Part shown: in pieces, positions 44,458-56,028 of the stretch
Position numbering within the stretch: the stretch's first letter is position 1
How the letters are laid out: every line of letters starts with the position of its first letter
NCBI GenBank assembly: GCA_032158295.1
Contig: CM063261.1
Coordinates: 5,514,001 to 5,578,000, forward strand
Direction of reading: 5' to 3'
DNA: 64,000 nucleotides
DNA from: Pycnopodia helianthoides
Taxonomy: Eukaryota > Echinodermata > Asteroidea > Forcipulatida > Asteriidae
Notes under the pieces: generated by a model
The model's database searches: none
Seen by the model: only the letters and a program-made list of their open reading frames with translations
What the model was told of the DNA's origin: nothing
Program-made: the position numbers and the translations under genes

Positions 44458-45984
44458 TGCATCAGGCACTCAAAACAAATGTAGTGTTTTTTATGACACT
44501 CTGAATGAAGCTATCAGTGAATATTTTCCCACTAAGCCTATAAGACTACACATTCATGATAAACCCTGGATGACAACAGAAATCAAATCATTAATTAAGA
44601 GTAGGCAGACTTTATTTTCTGAAGGCAATGTTAGATGGAAATCTGTTAGGAATAAGATCATTCGTAAAATTGCCTCTGCTAAAAAAGATTTTTATCATAA
44701 TCATGTCCAAAATCTAAAAACCAAAAATCCGGCTGGGTGGTATCGTCCCATAAAACTGATGACTTCAGGCACTACTCCAAACCCTACAATTAACCCACCA
44801 CCTGGAACGAATTGTAGTAATGATATGGATATTGCGAATAGCATCAATAATCATTTCACCTCGATTGGAAATAATTTGTCCTTTGGATTTATCATCGCTT
44901 CCAACTTATCTCCCTTCTCCTGAGCTTTGTCCAACCGTTCATGAATGGGAGGGATATTTTCAACTAAAAAAAATCAGTTGTAGGAAGGCTGGAGGTTCGG
45001 ATGGAATTCCAGCCCCGATTATTCGTGAATTTGCATATGAATTGAGTAAACCTCTTTCACACATTCTTAATTCATCGTACCAGGAAGGTGTGATTCCTAA
45101 TCAGTGGAAACAAGCCATTGTTATTCCTCTGCCCAAAAGTTCTCCCCCAACTTGGAACAAACTTCGTCCTATTTTTTTAACTGATCATTTTGCCAAATTA
45201 GCTGAACATTTCGTTGTCCAGTGGATCATTTCAGATATCCAAGATAATTTGGATCCTAATCAGTATGGTAACAGAAAAGGAGTATCTACTTCCCATTATC
45301 TTGTTGATAATTTAAACGCTCATGCTGAGCTTACGAAGAGTCACAGGTCACAGTTCCTTGGTTGTTACAGATTTTACTAAGGCTTTTGATCTAGTTGATC
45401 ATAATATTGTTATTCGTGATTTGCTTCACCTGGGTGCACGCCAATCGATTGTCCCCTGGGTTTGTAACTTTTTAACCAACAGATCTCAGTGTGTCAGATA
45501 TAAACATATTCTGTCCAATTCTAATGTCCTTAAGGGTGGTCTCCCACAAGGGACTAAGTTCGGGCCGTTGGGTTTTCTTGCTAAAATTAATAGTGCAGTT
45601 CATTCTGAAAATGTCACTAACAATCGATTGCTTAGTTTGAAATATGTTGACGATTTGACTATTGTGGAGAACACTGTAAGTAAAGATTCTCACAATATGC
45701 AATATGTTTTGAATGAGTTCAGTGAATGGACCATTCAAAATAATATGAAAATCAATCCAGATAAGTGTGCTACAATGACTGTTTGCTTTATGAAGAATAT
45801 CCCTCAATTTCCGCCTCTACAAATTTCATCCACTGATCTCCACACTGTCGATTGTGTTAAGATTCTTGGCGTCTTAATTAGTTCTGACCTCAAATGGGAT
45901 AAACATGTTGATCAGATTTATCGTAAAGCCAGTAGTAAGATATACATGCTCAAACTATTGAAAAAGTTCCACTTAACACTATAA
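44408..45984 (+). pseudogene. LINE reverse transcriptase, three frames
   Basis: Three overlapping frames (44408-44923, 44820-45380, 45322-45984) carry successive RT blocks: SDGIPAPIIREFAYELSKPL, NKLRPIFLTDHFAKLAEHF, VTDFTKAFDLVDHN, GLPQGTKFGPLGFL and the catalytic YVDD in LKYVDDLTIVE. The enzyme would copy its own RNA into DNA at a nicked target. Frameshifts between blocks inactivate this copy, and the frame is then interrupted at 45976 by a TTAA-type element. Confidence 0.85.
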
Positions 45985-47227
45985 GAACTAAAAGGGTATT
46001 ATTGGAAATTCCTCATTTTGATTTTTTTTAAAGATAAAACTGCAGCAGCACATGTAAAATACATTTTTTTTTATTGAAAACTCTGAGATATTTGAGATAA
46101 AGTAAACAATATATTCTTTTTTCACGTGGAAAAAATATTATGGTTCCAAAAACTTTTATTTTTAATAGAAAAACTAAATTTCCGTTCTTTCAGCGTAAAA
46201 TACAGCTCTAATATTAGTTCATTATATTTGATTATTTCAAAATGGATATCACTTCATACGGATTTTATCCACGAAATAACGATAAGAAACATTTGTAAGG
46301 ATAGTTCCCTCACCAAATGCTTACTTTACCTATAAAATACATAGTTAGTGCATGCTTGGTACTTGCTAACATATAAAACAATATTAATAACAGTACAAAA
46401 ATACATTTTGTAAAGTTCTTACTCACAACAAGTTTATTTCACAGAGAAAACCAAAGTTTCTGAGACTTGGCATTTATAAACAGTAAAATAACAATATGTA
46501 CGCTAAAAAAGATACTTTTGGTTACAACTTGAGCAAATCATAATTTTTAATAAGAATGTATGTTTTATTTGTATATGCACCTGGCGTAATCTATCAAACA
46601 ACAAAATATGCGGTATTAACACAGACCATAGAACAAGCAAAATCATAACATGAAATCAATAGTTCAGTTGTTAAAATTATTACCTTTGCGTGATTTTACA
46701 TGGGAGTGGGTGATTGGTACGCCAATTGGCGTACCTTTCCCAAGACATAATTTCAAAATGGAGTTATTTATCAACCATTGCTTGAATTGCACCATGATTG
46801 CACCGTGATAATTTTGTATGATTCTGGTGTTTAATTGTACAAATACTTTTTTTCTTATTAAACGTTAAAACATTCTTAATTAAAATTAAGTCTAATAAAA
46901 ATCACAATTATTAGGGTAAAATGTTTATTATTCTTTGAGTGGTACAAATACTCTTGCATTTCGAACTTTGTCTGGTAAAAAACGTGTTTTTGGCAATTAA
47001 AAAATAAAGCACGTATTTTTTCTGTAAATTTTGTGTTGTTCATTTTGTTCGGGTTGGATTTAGATTATTATGTTTAAAAAACGCAAACTCGAGTTAGTTC
47101 AGCAGTTTATATGAAAGTTTTACTTTTTTTCCGAAAAAAAACATTTAATAAAATTAAAACAATATTTTTTCCAGGTTAAAATGTTTAAATCTGAACTTCT
47201 TATAATACCCTTTTAGTTCTTATAGTG
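45977..47227. mobile_element. TTAA-type DNA element inside LINE RT
   Basis: Perfect 26-bp terminal inverted repeats (45977-46002 and 47202-47227, starting CACTATAAGAACTAAAAGGG). The left flank is TTAA and the right flank TTAC, read as one worn TTAA duplication. It is 1251 bp, AT-rich and non-coding. The CACTA start also recalls the CACTA superfamily, but the flanks fit TTAA better. LINE sequence resumes directly after it. Confidence 0.75.
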
Positions 47228-47231
47228 TTAC

Positions 47232-47518
47232 TTATCCATTCCAGATTTACTAACAATTTATAAGGGTTACATAAGACCATTGGCAGAGTATGCAGCCCCA
47301 GTATGGAATGCAGGGCTAACTAGAGCTCATGTCAACAAATTGGAGATTATTCAAAAAGCGAGCTCTTAAGATTATTTTGGGTTTGGGTTATATCAATTAC
47401 GACCATACTCTTATTAATTGCAATTTAGTGTCTCTCCATGACCGTAGAAAAAATCTTTGCATCAGCTTTGCAACCAAGCTGAAAGATTCCGATTTGTTCC
47501 GTCAGTGGTTACCCCAGC
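47232..47518 (+). pseudogene. LINE C-terminal region, first part
   Basis: After the TTAA-type element the LINE frame resumes with LLTIYKGYIRPLAEYAAPVW and continues through RALKIILGLGYINYDHTL to LFRQWLPQP, typical of the region after the RT in CR1/L2-like LINEs. It is cut at 47518 by the hAT-like element. Confidence 0.8.
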
Positions 47519-49325
47519 CAGGGGCGGGTCCAGGATTTTCCAAACGGGGGGCGTGATTTTTTTTCAGAATGAAAAACCGCGCCATCCCCAGACAGCATTT
47601 TATTTTTCTGCACTGCGAAATTGCCAATGTCGTATGCTTTTCAAAGAGAAAGTTGTTTCTTCTAAATCGGTTTAAAAATCAAATTTCATGGTTCTGCTTA
47701 CCGTAAGCAAATAACTTGGCGCTTACAGAAGCAGTGAATTCCGCGCTTACGTCAAGCGTTTTCCACGATTAAGCAGGGATTTTGTTGCTTCATGCGCGTG
47801 TGGGTACTCCACGTTACTACGGCCAGGCTGCATGACACCCAATAAACTACTAGCCATGATTAAAAAATTAATAATAAAGGATTGTAAGCAGATGCAGAGA
47901 GAGAATTTGAAAATAATTTTTCTATAGAGATGCACTAATGAGTATGACTTCTGAATTTAAAATAAGGTTTACCGATAGGATTTTTTTTTTTTAATCAACA
48001 GGGGGAAATTCACCATGAACAAAAATCAGCGTTCCCATCAACGGCCGATCCATTTCTTTTTGAGTTGACAATTTTGTAACAGGCCTACATTTTAGTGCAC
48101 TGATCAAGACAACCAACATGTTATGTAACAGCCGTTGCTGCATTAATTGCACATCTCGTGATCGTGTACTAATTCTCCCTAAGAAAAAAAGAAGAAAAAA
48201 AAGATCGCCGGCCATTTTGATTTCCCGTGTTTTTCCCTAGCCCCATAAATTGGTCCAAATCCACTCCGTATCCTTGGCCCCAGCACCTTTGACATAAAAT
48301 TATTTCGCTTTTTTTGTCGGGTTCCCATAACCACTTATCAATAATGGTATAATTAGTTGCTACAATTGCAGGAACCCGACTAATTATGAGAACGTCTGTG
48401 TGCGCGCTTCGAAAACGAGCAAGTTGTCGAGACCGTTGAGAAGTTCACACTCAAAAATCATTTGATTTTTACCCAAAACGTGTGATGTTTTTGTTTAAAA
48501 CAAATCCAGGAGCAGGGCTATCTACAACTTCAGAAGCATCAGATCGCTAGTTTCATGAATAGATGCAGATCGTTGTTTTTGTGATTTTTTTTTCAAAAAA
48601 AGCGAAAGAATTTAATATCAAAGGTGCTGGGGCCAAGTATACGGAGTGGATTGGACCAATTTATGGGGCTAGTTTTTCCGGCCGTCTGCTGACCCTGCAG
48701 GTGTCGGTGGCGATCAATGTTTTGCACAATAATTGCGGTATAAAAATATTTGCATTTTAAGACCTAAAATTGGTAAACGGGGTCATAAATATGAATTAGG
48801 GGCCTACTGAAAAAAAAAGTTTTTACGACGTTATTTTACTTTACAATGTTACGCCGGAAAACTATGCCACGGCGTGCATTTTCAAGAGGGATCACGTGTG
48901 ATTTTATTCGCACGCAAGGGTGATCCTCCCCGAAATCAGGGCTGTTTATAGCTGGAAGGGGAATGGTGATCGCAAGCGACGAATTCACGGCGGTAAAAAG
49001 AGCTGAAATTGGGCCCAGGTGTTTCACGCTAATGTTTATTTTGAAAAACACGCTGTCCACACGCACAGATTCACGTTAATCCTCATGAGACAATGTCTGT
49101 GAGTAAAATAAAAGTGGTCCACAATGAAACAAAGTGTACAAGGTAGACGTATAAAACGGTTATTAATAGCTTTTTTGATAAAAAATACCCAGTTATGTAA
49201 TTTATTTTTGGTCGCCCCCCCCCTTCCCCCTTTTCTCTCTCTCTTTTTTTCTCTCCTTTTTTTTTTTTTTTTTCCTGGCAAAAAGGGGGGGGCGTGCGCC
49301 CCCACGCCCCCCTGATCCGCGCCTG
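47519..49325. mobile_element. hAT-like non-autonomous element inside LINE
   Basis: Ends caggggcgggtc (left) and complement caggcgcggatc (right) resemble hAT MITE termini (CAGGGGCGG). A short direct repeat ccagcca is present at both junctions. The LINE C-terminus resumes in frame at 49326. Interior has no transposase and holds another MITE (48237-48671). Homopolymer-rich ends make exact borders uncertain. Confidence 0.7.
48237..48671. mobile_element. MITE nested in the hAT-like element
   Basis: Long inverted arms of about 95 bp (ctagccccataaattggtcc at the left, its complement at the right) and an 8-bp duplication gtttttcc on both sides (48229-48236 and 48672-48679). 435 bp, non-coding. The 8-bp duplication fits hAT-type mobilisation. 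Confidence 0.8.
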
Positions 49326-49455
49326 CCAGCCAAGAGGTTCTAGTATGCAATATCAATTAAGAAACACTAACAATCTTTCCGAAATTAAGTGCAAAACAAA
49401 CAGATACAAAAACAGTCCGATACCTTACTTTGTCAGTATTTTGAACAAAGTATAA
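49326..49455 (+). pseudogene. LINE C-terminus, last part and stop
   Basis: The frame continues RGSSMQYQLRNTNNLSEIKC to IPYFVSILNKV and a TAA stop at 49453-49455. The 3' UTR follows to the (aat)n tail. It joins in frame with the part ending at 47518. Confidence 0.8.
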
Positions 49456-49650
49456 ATTACTCTTTTTAAAGTGTGTGCTTTGTTTTTGTTTTTTTGATGT
49501 ATTTTAGTGTAAACCCGTTGCTTTTTTTTAATAAGTAATTTGATGTACATTGCAATTTTTTTTAATTTGTAATTGTAAACTTTGTAGCAATTTAGCCCCT
49601 GGGCTACAAATGCATAGTTTTAATAAACCAGAAATAATAATAATAAAATT

Positions 49651-50182
49651 CCCCAGGCGGCCTGCTCTGCGTCGCTCGAAAAATGACCAGCTGCCGACAG
49701 TGCACCCAACTCCGAATGGGGGGTCGCTGTACGAGCCGGCGGCCCGTATAACAGTCCGTCCAGGTGTACGCTGGGGGTCACCACTGCCCCGTGATCGGGG
49801 GTGGAGCGGAGGGTGTAGCGATGCCCGTGTCTGAGCTACGCTTACCACCCTGACGTCCTTTTTTCGGGGCAACCACGGCACAGGAATTTTTATTTTTAAC
49901 CATGCCGGTGGTTCCCGATCGTTTGGTGGTCCCGTGTACTTTGACCGGAGAAGGAGACCGTGTCAAGTCCCCTTCCCGGCCAACGGAACTGCCAGCGCCC
50001 GCAACCGACGGTTGAGGGTGCTGGGCATGAGCTGACTGGCTGGATAGCGGAGTCACGCTATCAGCACCGTCGCCCGAGAACTCAGCATGACCCAGGGGAG
50101 GAGTCTTTCCCCCGGTAACGGTCAAGCCAGTTCGCCCAAACGTTTCATAATAACTCAACGAAGACTTCACACAATAAAACAC
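49651..50182 (-). pseudogene. DIRS Gag, N-terminal piece
   Basis: Minus-strand frames 49778-50182 and 49528-49881. A likely ATG start MVKNKNSCAVVAPKKGRQGG (about 49902) opens a basic stretch; an upstream open extension is rich in S, P and G (LTRSPSPVKVHGTTKRSG). A frame change near 49850 leads to the part that reaches the LINE insertion at 49651. Low confidence in the exact start. Confidence 0.55.
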
Positions 50183-50313
50183 GAGTACAGAACTCTACAA
50201 CTCGTCTCACTTCTTTAATCTTAACTTTACTACAAATCTTCTCTAGCAAAAACGGGTAATATAAGAGTAATAATCAGAGTCTGAATTAATACGTCCTACC
50301 CGACCTGCCGCTA

Positions 50314-50477
50314 AGAGAAAAGAGGAGGCTCACGAGGCGTACATGCCGCGGGGCACTGTGGGTAGCGGCAGAGGGCGCTATTACAGGATATATCAAACTC
50401 TTAGCGGTAAATACCTGCCGGTAATAGGAATATGCAAATGTATTGGCTCTATAACAGGTAAGTAGAGTGACGTAGAC
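50314..50477. repeat. DIRS right inverted terminal repeat
   Basis: Inverted copy of 34467-34632 with a few changes. On the element's own strand this is the 5' end. The outer end gtagac meets repeat-R sequence agaaag at 50478. Confidence 0.85.
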
Positions 50478-52816
50478 AGAAAGTTCTATAAATTATGCAA
50501 ACTATAGCCTCGTTTTGATACATGTGCATACAAACATCAAGTATTTGCTATCAATGTGAAGACTTCCCTTTGTCCCTCTAACTTAACACTCTCCGTAGAC
50601 TTAGCACGAGGACACAAAAATACAAATGATTCCGATGTGAGGACAGCGTTGTTGTTCTACTGTTATCCTAGTCTTGGTTCCAAGACTTTCGTACAGAAAT
50701 TGATAAATTCCAACAACGCACCGAAATGGATCAATTCCAACAACAGAGGGCGTCACTATCCCTGGTTCGATTTAGCTTCCACGAAGGTCTTGAGTATCTT
50801 GTAAAAGGGTGCTTAAGTGTTTCATTGTTTTTTCCCCGACTTTCCGGGGAGCCAATCAACGATCGAGTTTGCACCTTTTCGTGAATTATTCATGAATCGC
50901 CATGCGTTTATAACATAACGGGGAACGTTGTTGTGAATAGTATTGTGGCGAAAAGTACCTTCTCGTCAGGAATTATTATAGGCCCAAGTGAATACAATGC
51001 ATTCTGAATAGAGCTTGACAACGGGTTTACCTTAAGTTTTGGACTAAATAATTCTATAGATTATTCTGGAATTGCTTATTTGTTTATAACAATATTCAAC
51101 TTGTCCTTGTTTGTTGAAGGTTTAAAGGAACAGTGCAGGAATTGTTTAATAACGAGGAAGTTTATTTGAGATGCTTTCACAAGTAAAATGGAGTTCATGG
51201 AAGTTACAGGGAAAGTATACGTTTGGTTTTTGAAACCGTTCGATTGTTTTAATCCTATACAAATATAGCTATCTACAATAAAACTAACCTGTGAAAAAAT
51301 TCATTTCAAAAGGTGGTCGAGTTTTTTTTAGATATCGCTGAAAATCCGGAGCGAATGTCAACGCAAAGAATAATCCGTAATTGGAATACACAATCTGATC
51401 GTTTTTGCAGTAACTTTTCACAGATTTAAATTTTGGGGGATAAAAACTTAAACGATAACCACATTATTTCGAGGTGAAATGTTTCTCAAAATGCTTCATA
51501 CTATCAATTAAAAGTTGCTGTACTTCTAACCAAGTAAGTCTATAGCCATTAATTTTAATAGTGAGATAACGCATTGTTGAACAGACATAGATTTCCACAC
51601 TATGTACATGTACATTGTACAGTAGTAGGCTGGCTATGTACTTGCGTAAAATGTATTACATTTATTTATGCACTTTGACCCTGCAATAGAGAAACTGCGT
51701 GGAGGCCATGCACAGGGCGCGCGGTATTTGAAAAGCTCATTATATATGCAGCAAAATACGTACTGTTGAAAGTAGCATGTTGGAGTGATATGGCCATACG
51801 AACAGTACATGATCCAAACAGTCTTGAGTTCACCTCTCTTTGTGAACGCATATCAGTGAATTAGGCCTACATAATGCAGTCCCGCTACAGAAAATTAATA
51901 TTATTGCTACACAAAAATCATAATTCGTGTAGGTGTAGTGCATGGTAGAATTGTTTCATTGCCATGGTAGAATGCCGTATTATGTCAGATGCTTCAAATT
52001 ACATGTTTGACATCGACAATGTACAAGATTCAAACGTCGTATAACAATGACCAACCGATAAACCTAATTCCGACTGCAACCAATGCATATCATTTAGCTT
52101 GAATAATTTCAGAATCACTTGCTAAAAATGCGTTGGTAATGCGATAGAACTAAGAAGCCGTGGTCAATCAAAACATGAGTTCATGCGATGTAACACAGCT
52201 ATAGCATGCACACCACACAATGTCAAGCTCGTCTCGACGACCCCGTCAGTGACCTTTCACATGTTGCTTGTCTTCTTATAAGCTTGTCATTTAGTCACTA
52301 ATATGAATAATACATGACTTGATGCTTCATTACCATAACTTGGCCACGCCCTCTTATACAAGATATCCAAGACGTTACTACAGCGACGAATTCAAGAAGA
52401 AAAGCGCGCCCTCTGTCGGCTATCACGAGTATGAGATAGTGACGTCTTGGACCAAGACTACTGTTATCCCCACTCTGCTGATAATACAATGACATGTGTA
52501 ACTACACCTAATACCTAATACGTATTCACTGCGTGTTTGAACGGCCCGGCCACTACAATATCAATTTACATACTGTACTTGATGTATGTACAATGTACAT
52601 GTACAGTATGCCGTGGGGTCGAAGCATGGTTTAAAACTACATAAAACTACATAATGGATGACTGCCGACGTAGGGTTATTTCTGGCCATACCTGCATTTT
52701 TTCAACAACAACAAATTTTTGAGAAAAAGACTTATAGTCCGCACTGCAAATGATCACAAAGTGCGACGACAGCAGTGAAATTACTTTGTACAACGCCATT
52801 AGGCCGTTTTTACAGA
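50478..52816. other. Intergenic, with a dispersed repeat
   Basis: Begins with the continuation of repeat R. An end fragment (ttaaaggaacagtgcaggaa, 51122) resembles the MITE at 54554. 51205-51440 is homologous to the interior of the MITE at 20153-20397. The part just before 52817 should hold the promoter and 5' UTR of the HSDL1-like gene, but I could not pin down a start site. Confidence 0.45.
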
Positions 52817-53000
52817 ATGTATGAAATAACAGCAAGTTTCCTTGGCGGCTATTTCTGTATAGGTTTAACTTATATTGGAGCTTTCTATGCAAGCTACAAG
52901 TTGATGTCCTTTTTATATTATCTGACACACATTTGTAAGACATTTGGATTGGCACGACTTGGGTTCCATTTGGATGTCATGAAGTTCGGTACCTGGGCAG
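52817..53000 (+). CDS. HSDL1: HSDL1-like exon 1
   Basis: The ATG at 52817 is the first in frame; an in-frame stop lies upstream at 52751. It encodes MYEITASFLGGYFCIGLTYI and more hydrophobic sequence, then FGTWA. Donor CAG|GTAAGT, phase 1. The start is preceded by an acceptor-like tttttacag, so a further upstream exon is possible. Confidence 0.75.
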
Positions 53001-54010
53001 GTAAGTATAGTCTGTGGGCACGAGGGACCCACACATGCCTCATCCCACACACGATTGGGGATAACCATTACTAACTTTAGGGATGTCTTTCAGAGATTTT
53101 CCCAATTAAAAACTAGAAGTGATCCAACTCAGCATTATCACACATTCTGCCGTAAATCCATATACAAATTATAGTGGAACTTTCCACAGTGTATACTGTC
53201 CCGTAACACCACTATGATATCATCAAGTTGTCATACAAGGAATAGCACATCGGAGGAGTTTAGAACACACGAGAAAGCGCGGATACGCGTATCTTATCTT
53301 CATTGTCTTTTCCTAACTTCCAAAGTTAAACTATTTAATTTGTGCTTAACTTGTTGGTGGCTAGCCTATTTACTTTGTTTTCAAACAGTTGTGACCGGAG
53401 GCACAGATGGAATCGGGAAAGCCTACTCAGAGCAGGTATGGAAATAGTTTGTGATCTATTCTTATCTCATTAATTTTCAATTATGTAGTGTTTTAAGAAA
53501 AAATTTACAAAGTTTGCACTATTTTGTTTGTAGTTGGCTGAAAAGGGAATGAATATAGTGCTCATCAGTCGCAATGCAGACAAACTGAAACGTGTGTCAG
53601 CTGAAATTGGTAAGGAAACATAACTTCCATGATGTTCGTATAATAGCTTATCCTGCTCCAGGTTTTGGTTTTATCCCCGCAACTGCTGTCTTCAGCTAAT
53701 TAAACACAAGGGATATGAACTATTTGTTCGGATTCCTCTTCTGCCACTGATTGGTACATTATAATTTGACACAGTGGATTGTGCTCACAATTTTACCCCT
53801 CATTTTGTATGTTTAAATTAAATTTTGACAGAATCAAAATACAAAGTTCAGACAAAAACACTCGCCATTGACTTCACCTCGGGCTGTATTGATGAATTCG
53901 AAAGTGTTCGGAATGGACTTAAAAGATTGGACATAGGAGTTCTGGTTAATAACGTCGGAATGTTCTACAAGAGTCATAGACTATTTCATCATCACGATAA
54001 TCAAGAAAAG
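52817..54010 (+). CDS. HSDL1: HSDL1-like short-chain dehydrogenase, 5' part of gene
   Basis: Four exons in consistent phase: 52817-53000, 53389-53435, 53534-53609 and 53832-54010. The protein has an N-terminal hydrophobic segment (membrane or organelle anchor), then the Rossmann nucleotide-binding motif VVTGGTDGIGKAY, LAEKGMNIVLISRNADKL and the NNVG motif in DIGVLVNNVGMFY. The N-terminal layout and DFTSG fit HSDL1 slightly better than its relative HSD17B12. The family reduces or oxidises lipid or steroid substrates with NAD(P)H, although vertebrate HSDL1 is considered inactive. The catalytic Tyr-x3-Lys exon is not in the window; a Ty3/gypsy element fills the following intron. Confidence 0.8.
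53389..53435 (+). CDS. HSDL1: HSDL1-like exon 2 (nucleotide-binding loop)
   Basis: 47 nt after acceptor tttcaaacag, encoding VVTGGTDGIGKAYSEQ, the glycine-rich NAD(P)-binding loop. Donor CAG|GTATGG, phase 0. Confidence 0.9.
53534..53609 (+). CDS. HSDL1: HSDL1-like exon 3
   Basis: 76 nt after acceptor tttgtttgtag, encoding LAEKGMNIVLISRNADKLKR and VSAEI. Donor TTG|GTAAGG, phase 1. Confidence 0.88.
53832..54010 (+). CDS. HSDL1: HSDL1-like exon 4 (NNVG motif)
   Basis: 179 nt after acceptor attttgacag, encoding KYKVQTKTLAIDFTSG and LDIGVLVNNVGMFYKSH. Donor AAG|GTAAGT, phase 0. No later exon was found before the window end. Confidence 0.88.
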
Positions 54011-54553
54011 GTAAGTACATGCTATATTTATATATCTAAAATATCGGGCAAATCATTAATTAATTTGCCAAGACAAAACGTCACTGTTTTCACGAGGAGA
54101 CGATCAACATGTTGAAATCACGTTTGTGGTGTTTCGTCTTTGTATGGGAATTCATCTTATCATGCTTTTCTTTCACGGACAGGCATCCCAAACATGTACA
54201 CTATCAATGCTTGGTGGTGGAAATGTTTGAGCTTTAGTCAATTTTGTTAAGCGTTTTGCGAGTGAGGCTTGGTTTCAAGACTGCCAACTATATAAAATAA
54301 CGACAAATGTCCACAGTAAATTAATTATAGGTATTCCCGGCCGATTCTGCATTCAATAGTCAAGAAATTCAATTTCATCAGTTTAGCATGCATTGGTCAA
54401 ATAACATCATCCAAACCTCAGTAGGTAGCAAAGATAATTCAATTTTGTAAAAAGCCAGCAGCAAGAGGCTGGTCAACCGCTTAATCTCACAGTAAATTAG
54501 GTAGTAGAAATTTAACTGAAGAATGGTGAAAACATGTGGATTAATTTGCTTAA

Positions 54554-54921
54554 AGGAACATTACAGAATTGTTTTTTGCTAACAAAACAGTTGCTGGCAG
54601 TGTAAGCACTTTATGTAATCCACCATATACATAAACTGACAAACCTGTAGAAGTTTGAGATCGATCGGCCATCTGGGTCACGAGAAAATAGTGACAAACC
54701 GATTACAAATTTGCATGTGTTATACAATGCATGAATAAAACGCCCATGAGCGATAAACTCCAATCGGAAATTAGTTTGATTTATTTCTCATCAAATATGG
54801 CATTTCAGCCAGAAATATTTCTAGGGATGTTTTCTACTATCATCATCATTAGACCGTGTAAGTTTTATGTAAATCTGTGATCAAAAGTATATTTTACAAT
54901 TACCAATTCTGTAATGTGTCT
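54554..54921. mobile_element. TTAA-flanked MITE in HSDL1-like intron
   Basis: Inverted ends aggaacattacagaattg and complement agacacattacagaattg between TTAA at 54550-54553 and 54922-54925. 368 bp, non-coding. Confidence 0.7.
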
Positions 54922-55462
54922 TTAAGGTTAAATGTTCTCGTCATTTGATTTAGCTCCATTACTTTAAAGAAAACGTGTACCCACCCCACGCACATCATTG
55001 TGACATGCAAGGTCAAAGGTACATGGCTCCCAACCACCAGGGTCTAAAGGCCTTTATTCACGCGTCTCAAAGTGTGAAGTCAGATGTTCGGGCTAGAGGG
55101 CTGGGATTGATCAAGTGTAACCTATTCATGTTTTGTTTCTTTTGCAGTTGTTTCCTGACATCATCAAGTGTAATACAGTTTCTGTCACTATGGTTAGCAA
55201 CAAACTGCATTATCATTTCAATAGCTGTTTTCTATTTTGTCCTAAAGTTTGAAGATAAAGTACATGATCTGATTGGCAGAAAGCTCACTCATTATAAAGC
55301 TATTCTAGTACCAGTCTTCCAGAGAAATATTTTCATCTGAAATACTGTCGAAGTCGAAAAAGGGCTTTTGAAAGCCTCCGAAAATCACCGTTGCAAAATC
55401 TTAGCAAATGTGTGTTCTTAAGCACGAAATTGACAATGTGTACAAATTGTTACAATGTACCA

Positions 55463-55762
55463 ATAAACCTTTCTATTGTTGATAAACAAACCGCGCTGGT
55501 TGGCATGGACAGCCGAATGTTGGCAAAACATTCAATTGCGTTAACAGACAATGTGACCAAATTCATCACTTTTGCAAATTTGTTATTTGACACAAATACA
55601 TCCCATGGTTAGTTGCTTTGTTTCCAACAAATTCAAAAGTATTTTTAAATATTTGTGTAAACAGTGTTATACAAACTGTGGCTATATCTGTTTTTGCCCT
55701 GCATTTATGGCTTTCCATAGTTTTCCAATCTTGGTTGGCAAAAACTCGGGCTGTGACGTTGC
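55463..55762. repeat. Dispersed repeat R, copy 2
   Basis: Homologous to 34138-34439 and shows the uninterrupted sequence at the point where the DIRS element entered the first copy. It continues to about 55860, where gctctgcttacagcggaatt-type sequence also recalls a motif at 47687 inside the hAT-like element. Confidence 0.75.
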
Positions 55763-56020
55763 AAAGAAAGGTCTATGAAGGCAAGTGAACAGACTGCTCC
55801 CGCAGGCACTGCTGCTGTGCCCAATTTCATGGCTCTGCTTACAGCGGAATTCTGCGCTTACGGAGCCCTTGTAGCACATAATTCTATGATACTGTAGCGA
55901 AATATAGGACGCCCTCTTTCTTAGATCATATCCCATAGTAGTTACTTGAGTGGTTACCGGACGTCTTCCACTGTTGAAGACGCGGGCGTTTAGAACGACC
56001 ACTGTCCGTGCCGCACGAGG

Positions 56021-56028
56021 TATATAAA
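56021..56028 (+). promoter_or_regulatory. LTR TATA box
   Basis: tatataaa in the 5' LTR, the likely core promoter. The same sequence occurs at 63640-63647 in the 3' LTR. Transcription would start about 30 bases downstream. Confidence 0.7.

Larger units (their letters stand above)
42838..49645 (+). mobile_element. CR1/L2-like LINE, near full length, nested
   Basis: Inserted in the DIRS Gag on the opposite strand. It has an apurinic-type endonuclease, RT, a C-terminal region ending at 49455, a 3' UTR and an (aat)n tail at about 49632-49645, typical of CR1/L2-type LINEs. A short duplication near attycc lies at both junctions. Two insertions (45977-47227 and 47519-49325) interrupt it; without them the LINE is about 3.75 kb. 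Several frameshifts make it a dead copy. Confidence 0.85.
34441..50477 (-). mobile_element. DIRS-type tyrosine-recombinase retrotransposon, nested and broken
   Basis: Minus-strand order is right inverted terminal repeat (50477-50314), Gag pieces, RT/RNase H (about 37970-35760), tyrosine recombinase (35734-34842), internal complementary region (34696-34635) and left inverted terminal repeat (34632-34441). Inverted rather than direct repeats, RT with RNase H, and a recombinase in place of an integrase define the DIRS order. The span is 16 kb, but removing the nested insertions leaves about 5.9 kb, a normal DIRS length. Flanks join as an uninterrupted copy of repeat R, giving a clean empty site. 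Frameshifts make it a dead copy as read. Confidence 0.88.

Noticed and set aside
45977..47227. CACTA-superfamily assignment from the CACTA start
   Set aside because: Flanks TTAA/TTAC fit a TTAA duplication better than a 2-3 bp one; kept only as an alternative.
54975..55340. 121-codon frame after HSDL1-like exon 4 as a further exon
   Set aside because: Content does not match the expected catalytic region and no suitable acceptor is seen.
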